Below, in pieces: positions 1 through 12,400 of a stretch of 64,000 bases of DNA. Each line of letters opens with the position of its first letter. Position 1 is the stretch's first letter. The stretch is taken from NCBI GenBank assembly GCA_964035545.1, contig OZ037769.1:9277429-9341428 (forward strand), written 5' to 3'. The DNA comes from Bugula neritina. Lineage: Eukaryota > Bryozoa > Gymnolaemata > Cheilostomatida > Bugulidae. Both the position numbers and the translations under genes were made by a program. The notes under the pieces were generated by a model, which was given only the letters and a program-made list of their open reading frames with translations, was not told the origin of the DNA and did not search any database.

Positions 1-465
1 AAAAATGGAGGGTATGAAGTTCTCACTTCACGTTCTGCCAGTTGAGCAAAGTACTAGGCCAGAGAAGCGCACAGGTTGCATTTCATCTTTATTTTTCTTA
101 CATAACAGACCAAACTTTCTTATATAACCAACCTTTCTTATATGACCAACCAAACAACCTTGAAACCTTGTGGTTCTGTTCCTAGTAAGATACTAACTAC
201 TAATTTTCATCTACTTGCTTGCTATAAATAACTATAAATAGCTATAATAGCTAACAGTAGCTAGCTATACAGCTGAGTCAAGCTAGCTTTAAATTTGAGT
301 TAGTAATCAAAACCAGTGGTGGAACGGGCACAAATCCCAGCCCAGGTGAAGTGCAAGAAAAAACTTGACAGAGGGTAAATGGTATTACTTTCAGTTCATA
401 GCTTTCAGACATGTTTATTCAGCTGATAGGCTGATTATCAGCCACCAGAATGCAGAGTTACTCAC

Positions 466-3400
466 CAACAACTGTTGATGCTCTGCAACACTTCTCACTG
501 GCTCTGTTCAGCGCTATATGTCCCTCAACAGGCTCATACTTGAAAGGGGAGTCCCCAAAGTTAAACTTCATCTCGGCATTCTACAATAGTGATGAAGTTA
601 CCTGCCCACAAAACTGGTACACACTTTAGATAGAATAACTCAGGAAACAGGCTGATATGTAGAATAAACTAAGTCAGGCAGGTGCACCGAGAAGTGGTAC
701 TGAAAACCTTCTAAATTAAATAACAGAGAAAGTTTTGAGGGTATGGCTTGAGAAGTCATTTTACTGCAGAGGTGCAGTTGTTAAACAGTAAGCAATAAAA
801 CATGGAGTACATGTTGAATACACTTTGAGTAAATATTAATTCACAATGACATATTATCTCAGTCTTGTTCTTTTAGCTTTGCCGCAGCTCTTCATTTATA
901 GTATTACAAATTTAGTATTAACAGAAACACAAAGCGTAGCATATATTTTTGGTAATTATAGTGCAGCTTGAAACACAGGGTATACATAGTCTGAGAAAAC
1001 AAGCAATTACCAGCGATTAAGAACAAAGTTACTGCTAGAAATTAAAATTAAAATAATCTATTTTCAAAACATAACAAAACTACTTGACAATATTTGATAA
1101 CCATTTTCCATGGATTAAGAATCTGAGAACACAGGTATATGAAAAGGCTAACTGACTGACTTGCACCCTTTCATTCCTCACATTGATTGCATTAAGTAGT
1201 TTTGATTAGGTTTTATATTACAAATGATTTTAGTGCATCTACCATCTATTACAATGATAATGCATCAATTAACTGTAAACTATTACCTTCAACACAACTG
1301 CAGCATAAAATTCACTTCTTTTCAGGTCTTTGGGGATATCGAAGGCTAGCCCCAAATCTTCCCCGTTTTTGGTATAAGCTATTTCACTAGAATCTAAGTC
1401 TATGTAACAACCAAGTACATCGTGTTGTCCGAACGCCTAAACAACAAAAATATACAAGAAGTTATAACACAGTTTTCATATCAAACCATTTATAAGAAGT
1501 AATAATCGTGTAACATGCATCAATACAATACAATATAGTGCCAAGACTCAATACACTCAACATGCTTCTTGTATAAGTTTGAGTTTTGAAGTACAACTAA
1601 AACACAAACAGAGTACGTGTTTACCAAAAGTTAATAGCCTAACAATTTGCTTTCGAGTCAATGAACAACAGCTACCAAGTTAATGTAAATCAAATACCGT
1701 TCCATAGTCATCAAATTGTTTATTGTTGGACTTTTTCCCAGTTCCACCAAAACCAAAGCCAAATTTGTCAGTGCCAAGGTTTCGGTTTGCTTTTTCAGTG
1801 GCCCAACCAACACGACACAATCCTTCGTCTGTTACAGTAGCTTCATAGTAGTATTTACCTACAGGAGTATTAATCGGGCTGTAAGACACATTTATTGTAT
1901 AAACAGAGCCACATCTAGTACCACGGTGTACAGGTGGACTAGCTATGAGCTCTATAAACAAATGGCTCTGGGTGTCGGTTGTCCGTAGCTACAAAGACAA
2001 GTCCCATTTATGCATTACCTGTCACACCACTCAGTCTCACACACTTGTATTCTGTTTTACTAACCTGAGCCAAAAACAGCCATTGAAGATCTCGTACCAT
2101 GCCAGCCAGCCTGATCACGGCTTTGGCAAAGCAACCCACTGCTATCAATAGCTACAATGTAGGAAATGAATGCTAGACAAAAATTAGGACAGCCAAGGAT
2201 TCTTGAAACTTGCGAAAAACATTCTAATGAATAATTCTTACAGTTACTTTAGAGATAAAATATTTTAGAATTTTATAAAAATATTGAATATGGAATTGAC
2301 TTTTTGGAGATGCAAAAAATATTTCTTGAAAATGGTCAAGTTGTAAAAAATAAACTGAGTTTAGAAGAAAATATCATAGATAATGGGCTATAAAATCAGT
2401 CAATAAAAAAATCAAAGAAGGGTCTATAGTTCGGGCTTTAGAAACTAGTTTGAAGGTGAATTTATACTTTTTCTAAAGAAGTGCTAAATTTAAGTTAATT
2501 CAACTCTGCTGCCACCCTTTTATGAATGACTTTGCTTTTATAATACAAAAAATACCGAAATCGTCTCTATGTCACATTAGTTTCAACGGAAAAACAGTCA
2601 GAGAATTATAATGGAATAATGTAAGTGTGGCAACTACCAACCAACATACAACGGCATTCTAATATCCCAACATATCAACTTACAAAAATGCTATGTACCA
2701 GAGAGAGAAAACAAGAGACTAAAACAAGTGAGAGACAAGAATAAGAAGACTCTAGGAAGAGAGCCACTGCTCAGGCCCACATGATAACTTGAGTAAATTT
2801 GTTGGCCTCAGCAGCCACAGAAATGAGTAGACAGACTGTGAAACCAGTTACAAGATGATTTCAACTTCCTAACTACGAGTGACTACTAGTTACACAACCA
2901 AGTGCTGTCTCATGTCCTTCATGACCTTTGTATATTAAGTTAACTATTCACAAGGCTATGACTTCTCACTGCGTCTTAATATTATAGACTACTGTTGAAT
3001 CGCAGTGTGTGCTTATGCATGTGTGCATGTGTGTGCTAGGGCTAGACCTACTGTACATACCCATTTTAGAATCTCTATCAAATGCATTCATTCGCCATTC
3101 TTTAGCAGTCACATTTCCTGTAAAATACATGACACACACTAAAACCCCACGCCATTACAACATTGTAACAGTAAAAAGTAATTATTATAATGCGTAGTTG
3201 AATGACATATTTAGGCTTAAAGCACATTACCTCCATTGGCTGCAGGGTCCTTCATAACTCCAGTCCCTTTTGAGCTAATACTTTCCCACACAATTTGTAT
3301 AATTGGTAGACAGAATGCCTGAATGTATATCAACATAACAATTGTAGTTGTATAAATATGCAGCAATTTTTTGTACCATAAACAATAACAATATATGAAT

Positions 3401-5309
3401 AGATTTCTGTACAGCTTACACCAGTTTTACCAGAACCCGTCTCAGCAGCCATGAGAACATCTCCACCTCCCAGTATGAGAGGAATAGCTTCAGCCTGAAT
3501 ATCAGTTGGTAGCCTAAAATTTATCCATATATTAAGTTGCTTTAAACACCATATTTTGTTATAAATAGAAAATGTATTATTATGAAAGGTAGGCTAAAGA
3601 ATCTATGGCATATGATCAACATAGTATAAAGTAAAAACTGCAACCCTCACAAGTGGCATTGCATGATAAGATACTGCAGTGAATACTACTGTGAAGATCT
3701 GTTGATGTATCAGCTACATCTTTATAGGTTACAGGAAGCCTCAATTTAGAAACTATATAACTTACATCCATTCTATTTCTTCCACTGCGGAGCCTAGCTC
3801 AGGCATAATTCCCATCTCTAAAATAATATTATCACTATATGATCACATGAGAGAACCTTAAAACAAGATGATATCAAACATATTACAATATAGAAAGAAT
3901 GATAAACTTATGTCTCTACAATAACATATCTCCCAAAATATCACACTGCAGCTATTAATTACTTAGATATATTTTAAACTTCATAAAATATTACTTATCA
4001 ATAGTAGCTATCACAGTCATCCTTTAAATTTCGATTTAGTTTATCATCAGTATATTGACATCAGAAATTAGTGCTCAGTGAGTGTTAGCAATCCCAAATA
4101 TATCAGGTATATATATATGGTATTTTAGCATATTTATGAATTTTGGTACTCTGTACTTTCAGTATAACTCAGTAAACACTTGGGAGATGCTTTGTGAACT
4201 TTTAGGGCTATATGGCTCAACACCAAAAACAATAATCATTGAAAAGAATGGTAACTTGCTTATTGGCACCAAAATTATCATATCAACTTCCAGAAAACTG
4301 AAGGAAACAAAAATGAATACCAAAGATGACAAAAATATAGAAATACTGATACTCAGGGTGAGCTAAATGCAGGCTCAATGATAAAGGGTAAAAAAGGCGG
4401 TTGCAGCTTTTTCATATGTTTAATCCGGAATCCTTAAACTCGTCTAGCCCTGGTACTTTGCTTATGTTTTGCTTCACATCAGCCACAGTAATAATCATGT
4501 TCTTCCGTCTTTCTATACACCTCAATTTGTTATTCACATTATTTGGCCATTCTGCATTGCTATTATGCTGAGTTAACTACTTTCTATTTCTTGCCAGAAT
4601 GTTTTGTCTAGTGCTTCTCTAAGTGCATTGTTTTCCTTTCGGTGCAATTTTCCCCTGTTTGTAAGCATCCCATTCTGATTACACTAATCTACTCATTTTG
4701 TATATGGTCTGGCTTACTTACAGCAGGTACATTTTGCTTCAGTTCTCACCACTATCCTATGACTATCATTAATAATACTGATACCATTGGCTTTAAACTT
4801 AGTATGTAAATAGTAAAATACTGAAAGCTAGAGAATTGCTTAATAAAATAAACAAATAAAAATAAACGAAGTAAAAGAAAATTACATAAATTAATACACC
4901 ATTAACTTTTACTAAGCCTAAGTTCTATCAATATTCAAACTTATTGAATGAAATAACAATGAATAAATAATCTATTTATGAGAACTTATCAATTACTAGT
5001 TCTGTTTGATTCAATAACCTACTTAGATAGTTCCTTCACTTACAACTATTCTAACTTTTAGTAACAAATGTAATAATATTAATAATCAATTTAGGTATTA
5101 AATCAGTATTTCTATAACAGTAAAACAGCAAAAACTGATTGTCAGCCCAACACCTACACAAAGGCTAACAATTAAAAAATAATATGGGACCGGAATCAAA
5201 TATTTCTAGCTACAGTTGCACCAACACGTCACTTGCCAACCAACTTGCAGTTGCTAATAATCAGCTTGACAGCCAAGATATAGTAATAATTACCTTCAAA
5301 TGCTGTCAT
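466..5309 (-). CDS. DDX1: DDX1, DEAD-box RNA helicase with SPRY insert (5' part, runs off left edge)
   Basis: DDX1 is an ATP-dependent RNA helicase acting in tRNA ligation and RNA processing. Its hallmark is a SPRY domain inserted in the first helicase domain. Exons in transcript order are 5294-5309, 3766-3817, 3420-3513, 3231-3318, 2065-2151, 1698-1858, 1287-1436 and 466-580; phases agree at every junction (254 codons seen). The N-terminus [19 protein letters not shown] matches DDX1 closely. The Q-motif segment [11 protein letters not shown] and Walker A AETGSGKT (residues 46-53) follow. The SPRY part contains [23 protein letters not shown] and [10 protein letters not shown], all typical of DDX1. 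The link between Walker A and SPRY is shorter than I recall for human DDX1, so a small exon between 2152 and 3230 may be missed. The DEAD box and helicase C domain lie left of the window. The start at 5309 gives a 5-codon first exon that fits the family. Divergent neighbour: PRODH. Confidence 0.93.
4410..4700 (-). mobile_element. decayed non-LTR retrotransposon fragment
   Basis: Within DDX1 intron 1, minus-strand translation gives stretches such as [19 protein letters not shown] and, after stops and frame changes, [19 protein letters not shown]. These resemble the linker between endonuclease and reverse transcriptase and the start of RT in non-LTR elements. Several stops break it, so it is a dead remnant. 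The + strand open stretch at 4082-4366 beside it was not recognised. Assignment rests on pattern memory only. Confidence 0.4.
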
Positions 5310-6453
5310 TGCAATTGCTACTAAAGGCAGAACACCAATATGAATATGTACACAGGCATATACTTCTGTCTTATATTTGTAGATATCAGTCTGTTGCAGT
5401 GTGGGTGTTAGACCTGTTAGATGTGAAATCACTCACTAGATGAGTCGAATATCAATGTGCAGATTTGAGAGTAGGACTAGAACAGTGTCATCTTCACCAT
5501 GTAAACACCTATTAAAATGTAACATTGGTTAACTTCAAGTCAATTCTAGTGTCTACTGTGTTGTGTTCATATCATAATCATTAGCTAGAATATTACTATT
5601 AGTATTACTTTCAGCCATGGTATTACTATTACTATAACACTAACACTCAGTAACAGTAACGCATTTAGTGATTTACAATTACTGATTTAGTTTTACACTA
5701 ACAGTAAGAGTAAGTGTAACACTAACAGTAAGACTAACTCTAAGTGTAACACTAACTGACTTAAAATTAAAGTTTACAGAAAGCAACGCGGTAAAAATTA
5801 ATAAAATGCTATGGGCAGTGATATCAATAAAAATGATTGAAATGAAATAATCTCAATTACTATTACTATTTACTATTAGTAAAATAGTAAAAAAATAATG
5901 TACTTCATACACTTGTGGAAAATGCATGTCTATTAAAAGTTCAAGGTCAATAATTTGACAACTCTCAGAGTTGTGTTTTCTTTTCGGTTCTAAGCAGATA
6001 CGTATCAACTTGATATATTTGTCGAGTACCGGTTTTTTATTCAAAATTACGATGTCTTGTATCGTTTTTAGCCAGATTGATTCACATTAGTAATAATAAT
6101 ATTATTGTTGTAATAATTCAAACGTATGGTTATCGGGAACTGAAGTGAAACCTCGCACTGTAATAGCAACGGCAACATAATCAACAATCGCGGTGTCGAC
6201 AGTGGAGTGAATAACTTGTTCAACAAAAGTCACCGTGTAAATAATAATATTCACTTCGATTGAGCTTAAACGATTCAACACAAAGCGTAAATGCTTCAAA
6301 AGCATGCTATAGCCATTTTTAACTGAATGGCCATGCGTAGTTGATTATCACAACTCAGAGTCAGACTCTCACTTTCACTTTGTCTGTGGAATCAAACTGC
6401 AAACCAAGCAAGTAATACTAATAGTAATAGTATTACTAATAGTATCAGTGACA
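5310..6453. promoter_or_regulatory. DDX1/PRODH head-to-head intergenic region
   Basis: These 1144 bp separate the start codons of DDX1 (minus) and PRODH (plus), so the region should hold both promoters and 5' UTRs. From 5580 to 5770 and again at 6410-6445 it consists of degenerate repeats of the type ACTATTAGTATTAC and AAGTGTAACACTAAC. No TATA box or other specific site could be assigned with confidence. Confidence 0.55.
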
Positions 6454-9400
6454 ATGAACTTTAGGTTAATCTCAAACCTATACTCTAAAAATAGTGACAG
6501 TATCAAAAGGTGTACTCGATATAAATTTAAAACCACCTGCACGTACACAGACACTGGAATTGCTCAGATTGGGACTAATACTAATAGTTCTTTCAATATC
6601 AATCTGAATCATTATCCTCTGCAAAGGCATTTTACTGACCAATGTCGAAGTGGCTATGGGAAACAGATTCAGGGTGCTTTTAAAATACGTGGCTACTGCT
6701 GCAGAAATTTAGACTCGGTCAGCAGAATTGATAGGAATGTGCCTGTAAAATCAAGAACTCTTTTCACAAGCAGTTTCGCCTTAAGTTCAGAACCTACGGT
6801 TAACCAGCCGAATAATGAAAATGAGAAAGTGGTGTCTGGTGTTGAAAGAAATGATTTCTTACCCTTGGATACAAGTTTCTGTAGCTCTGAAGAAGCGTAC
6901 AAGTCTAAATCTACAGCTGAGTTAGCAAGAGCTCTGTTTGTGTTTCAGCTCACTTCATTCGATCCACTTGTAAAGCACAATATTCAGGTGAGTGAATAAG
7001 TTAATCTGTTAAATCTATCATTCTAAATCTATGCACATCGTTTATCTCCAACATTTTTAATGGGTATCGAATATTTGTAACTTTGCAGGTGTAATGTTTG
7101 AACAAAATTTATATAGAATTAAGAAAGCTTCAACTTGGCTTGCAAATTTTTTTAAGAACTCATAATCACTCAACGTAGCACTTGCTCTGCTTCCTCTCAG
7201 TCATTCTGGTTTGGTGTAAATTAACTAATATCCACGTTTTCAAAATCTAAAAGCTCTCATATAAAAAGTTATTTAACTATTTTCTTGGATTTGATATAGT
7301 ATTTGCAACACTTTGTTCATGCTGGTGGTGGATGCATTGTACCACCTAAGCTAGTACTAGTAGTAACAATAGTATAGTAGTACCAGTAATATAGCAGTAC
7401 CAGTAGTACCAGTAGTAGTAGTAGTAGTAGCAGTAGCAGCAGCAACAGCAGCAGTAGTGGTAGTGGTAACAGTAGTAGTACAAATAGTAGTACCAGTGGC
7501 AGTAGTGGAGTACTAGTAGTAGTAGTAGCAAATACCAATCGTAGTAGTACCAGTAGTAGTATTACTAGTAGCACATGTAGTAATAGTAGTATTAGTAGTA
7601 CCAGTAGTACATGTAGTAATAGTAGTATTAGTAGTACCAGTAGTACATATAGTAATAGTAGTAGAATAGCTGCACACAGAAATATGATTTCTCTGCCATA
7701 TTCCAGCAGTATTAAGTATCTTATACTGTATATTATAATAAGTTCATTTGTTACTTAGATTTTAAAATTTCTGAGGAGAATTTTTGGCAAGCGGTTGTTT
7801 CACTATGTGATGGAGCATTCCTTCTATGGACACTTTGTTGCTGGTGCTGATTTACATTCCATCAAGCCTGTGATCAGCAAGAACATGCAGTATGGTGTCA
7901 AATCTATATTGGATTACAGTGTTGAAGAAGATATGGAGGAAGAGCAGGCTAAGAATAAGACTAAAATGTCGTATGAGGAAACGTAAGCAACATATTTTTA
8001 GTTGTGATTTTAGTGTGTTACTGTGCTGTTTATTGAGTTGTAGTACTTTATTACTAACTTGGCATATGAACTGTGCTAGGTCTATGGCTCTTCCTATTAG
8101 TTGGGGTTAGTCATCGATTTATAAAGTTCTCTATGTTGTTCACATTTACCTTTTAGACCTGTGGAGGGTTCGCTAGTATCTCAGTCAGCAGGCTCCCGTA
8201 AGTGTTATACATATGTTCAATATCCATAAGCTAAAGTGTGTGTGAACTAAGTGCAATAATTTTTGTGTATTTCAAATATTCTCGTGCAACATTTGCTAAT
8301 TATGTGGGTGCTACTAGTTTAACCAACTGTTCCAATTGACAGTTTTCCCTGTGCATACCATCAGTGTATTGATTGTACTGTATGTTATGTCATTGTATAT
8401 ATAGCTATTACTATAATAAGTCATATGCATTCTTATAGACTTACTAAGGTTTATTACACAACATTTACATAAATGCTTTGCAATTGTTGCATAAGGAGTG
8501 TTGACATAAGTAAAGTACTAAATACTAAGGAATTCACAGTTCTATTTATAGTTCTTTGTCTGCTTTATGGTAATACAATAATTTTATGGTATTGATGTTT
8601 ACTACATAAGTTGTTACATGGCAAGAAATATTTTGTTTGAATTATTTTTATAATTATTACTGCAATCATAAACATTGACATAAACTAAGTACTTTAATAT
8701 AATTACACAAACACAGTAAGAACTCTGAAAGGGCTGTTCTGTGCACAGAACTGACTATCACAAAGCTGCCATTTCAACATTGAAATCTGTTAAATCAACT
8801 CTAAATAATTTTGCAAGTTGCTGACCAAGTATTTGTCCATATCTTTTAGCATGTTTCCAAAATTACAAAGTAATATATATATATATATGAATATATATAT
8901 ACATGTGTATATAGCTCAATGACCATAATTGTCAATAAAACTAGCAGTTTACAATCATGCAACTCTGTTTATGTAACTTGAGTCCTTCATAGTCAGTAGA
9001 TGAGTAGTAAAAGATCATAATGTTGCATAGGTGAAGCAACAATGTAGTAACACAATGGTAGTACTTGAGGGGAAATTATCTCATACTAATATCAGATATT
9101 CATTTAGAGATTATCATTACATAAGCACACAAGTTTTATAGTACATGATGTCATCTTTAAATGAAATCTAGCCCATCATTAGCAAGTATAAATTTGGTCA
9201 TCCACCTTACTGTATGGTTTAGCTCAATATTTAGACTTGAAGAAAAGATCATTGCCAAGACATTGCCCTGGTCACTGCTGCATGTATGAGTATCCATGGA
9301 TTTGTACTATAAGTCTTTGACTCTGGTCTTTCTACTAAAACAAATGATTTATCACAAATATTTTAGTTAACCTGTATATCTTGAAGATTTCAATAGTAGA

Positions 9401-12400
9401 GAGTTAAAATTTCTAGAAAATGTATAGCTATTGTTTTGACTTTTGCTCTCCATTCCAACAAAATAAGAAAATTCAATTTAATGAAAGTTATTCAAATTAA
9501 ATTACCTACTCACCATTTTATTGTTTCCTGTACTTTCTCTCTCTTTCGCATATTAGATTACTTGGCTATGAAGTTCTCTATTCAATGTACGCTAAAGCCG
9601 ATTTTCTGTTCCTTTAGATTATTAAAATTAAAGTGCAAATATGCCATAGTATATAGCTTAGCTGGGTCATTGTGTTAGTTGGGACTTGTAGCGTGTAGAA
9701 GAAGATAACTACTCACCCACTATTAGTTGTCCCTTAAATATAGTAATGTTGGTAATATACTCCCTGCCTTAAGCTATGTGCAATTAGTAGTGATCTTGTT
9801 GGACCAAGGAATATATATTGTGATAGCTTGCTTTAGAGTCTAGATAGACTACATCATTATATTATAATCAATACATTGTATATATGTAGGTGCCGTATAT
9901 TATCAAATCAGCAAAAACAAACAGGCATAAAATAAATAACCATTATTGTGTAATGTTGGTATACTGTATGGTGTATGCATTTGTATCTCACAATCTCACT
10001 ATGCTGTAACTGTTGTTATATAATATAAGAAAAACCTCTACCTAATTGATTTAGTAGAAATAAGTTAGGTGCACATGTTCTTGAGTGTATATAAATACAT
10101 ATTCACATGATCCCTGCAATAGCCTGTTTATGTAAATATTACTACATCAACACTACAAATAATAGTAATCATGTAGCATGAAGCATTTGAGCCTGGTGTA
10201 ATGTTATGGTCCTTTACTGTTAGTTGCATGTATCTGATTACTAAAGCTATACACAAATGCTGTAAGGCTGCTAATATACTCATCACTCAACCTTGACCTT
10301 GTACATAGCATATAATATAAATAATGATATTATTATTTACATTGCCATTTGAGAAATTGCTAGAACTGCTTTTCAGGGGGTTGTATATGTGTTGTAGGAA
10401 TCATCAGTAAATATTTCTTTAATAGGCTACATAGAAATGCACTAGAGAAATGTAGAGTGTTTTAGTAAACATAGATTAAACATAGTCAGACAGAAATATT
10501 ATCATTTTGAAATGCACGTATTTTAAAATTATTATGTTCAGTGTGTTCATAGTTCAAACCTAAAGTTATGAGAATAATGCTCACAGTACCATAATTACGT
10601 TAAACCCAAGTTCTGGAGAAGTATAAAAATCCCTTGCACTGAAATATTTCATGAAACTGAATTTTAACAAATGAGCAGATTTTCTCCGATTGATATTCTG
10701 TTGTTTGTGTCACCACATGGTATGCTGTCACTACTAGTGGTTTCCAGCTTCTATCTCTCCAGTTAACAACTGTTCTATACCATGATTATGTTGTATTCTA
10801 CCTCTTCAGTTAACAACTCTTCTATACCATGATTATATTGTATTCATAGGAGCAAACAAAGGTATATTTTCTTGTGGCTTCAGCTTTACGAATCTGGTTT
10901 AAATGTGTTTTTATGCCATCAGAGTTATAGCTTAAACATATGAGCTGCCTGGCTATTAATACACAGCATTAGAGAAATAGTGCTTGCTTGTGTGAACTCA
11001 TTTTACTCACTAATATTTCTTCTTTGAGTCACCAATATACATTTTGTTACACAAACATAACTAATATAAATTTCTTTTAATCTAATTACATTTATTGCCA
11101 ATACTTATAGTTTGAGTTAATTGCTATACAGATTGTTGTAGGTGTGATATGTATTCATAATACTTCAAACTTTGTCTTACTGTGTGTCCTTTACTGAGAT
11201 ATCAAGCCTTGTTGGCTGTTGATGTTTGTGACTTCATATAGTTTCCACATCTTGTTAACCCATGTATGTATTTGTACCTCAAATGTTGTTGAAACCCAAC
11301 AGTTTATGGAGAACATGCTTGTCTCTGTTATACTGAGCTGCTGTCAGTCTGTAGTTGCTGTCAGTCTGTAGCTGCTGTTGGCATATGTCTTGTATCAGTG
11401 ATGGCTGGTCTAAGCTCATAGCTCCTACTTATTCTACATGTTTAGGTCTCCAATTTGATGAATTTACAGTGAATTGCTAGTTTGAGTAGTCACATGTTTA
11501 TCCATTAATGAGTCACAATTGAGTTTTGCAATGTAAAGATTCAAACCATAGCAAGGCAGTTACACTAGTTTATCATTTCAGTTCAATATGAGTATCATGA
11601 AAAGTTTGGTGACAGACGTAAAGATGTGGTCAGCGCCAGAACCTACTTCTACGACAGCGAGGCGCAGTGCAACAAGAACATGATGAACTTCCTTGAGTGT
11701 ATAGACGTAGTGAAGGAGACTACTGATGGCACAGGTTTCGCAGCCATTAAACTAACTGCTCTGGGCCGGCCAAAGTTTTTGGTATTTTAAAGCATAAATA
11801 AAATTAATGAGTTAATTGAATTATGTATTTATTATATGTATAGTTGTAGGATGTTCAAGTCAGTCAAAATACTTTATGCTAATGAGGAAACTTCTTTCAA
11901 CTAATTAAAATATATAATATTTTTAAAGCATGTTTTTTAAACTTACTTTGTAGCTGTCTTTCAGCATTTTTCAAAGATATTGTTCAACTATTGACCACCT
12001 GAAAGGCTTCGTTTGTCCAGCTAATTGTTGTCTATATTATTTGTTGCATCAGCTTTAGTAAAACTGTTTTGCATTTTTAGCTGAATATGTCACGGGTTTT
12101 GACTGGCATGAAGGAAACTTTTGAGAAACTGACCGCTAAGGAAACAGACATTGTTCTGAAGAGAATTAGGAGTGACATGCTCTCATCCAGCTTAACCCAC
12201 ATGGGTATTCCCGTTAGTAGAGACGACTCCAAACAATGGTTTACATGGCTTGATGTGTCTGACCAGGGGTATGCCTCATCTGTCTGTAACATATTGTTGG
12301 TACTATATAGCATATACAATGATGCCTTATATACCATGATATGTACTCTACTCAACTATCTGTAACATATTGTTGGTACTATATAGCATATACCATGATG

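Noticed and set aside
1859-1990. Open extension upstream of the DDX1 SPRY exon ([14 protein letters not shown]...)
   Set aside because: It is out of phase with the exon 2065-2151 donor. The acceptor before 1858 restores both phase and family alignment ([15 protein letters not shown]).
4082-4366. 94-codon + strand open frame in DDX1 intron 1
   Set aside because: No recognisable motif, no splice context; it may be part of the adjacent decayed retroelement.
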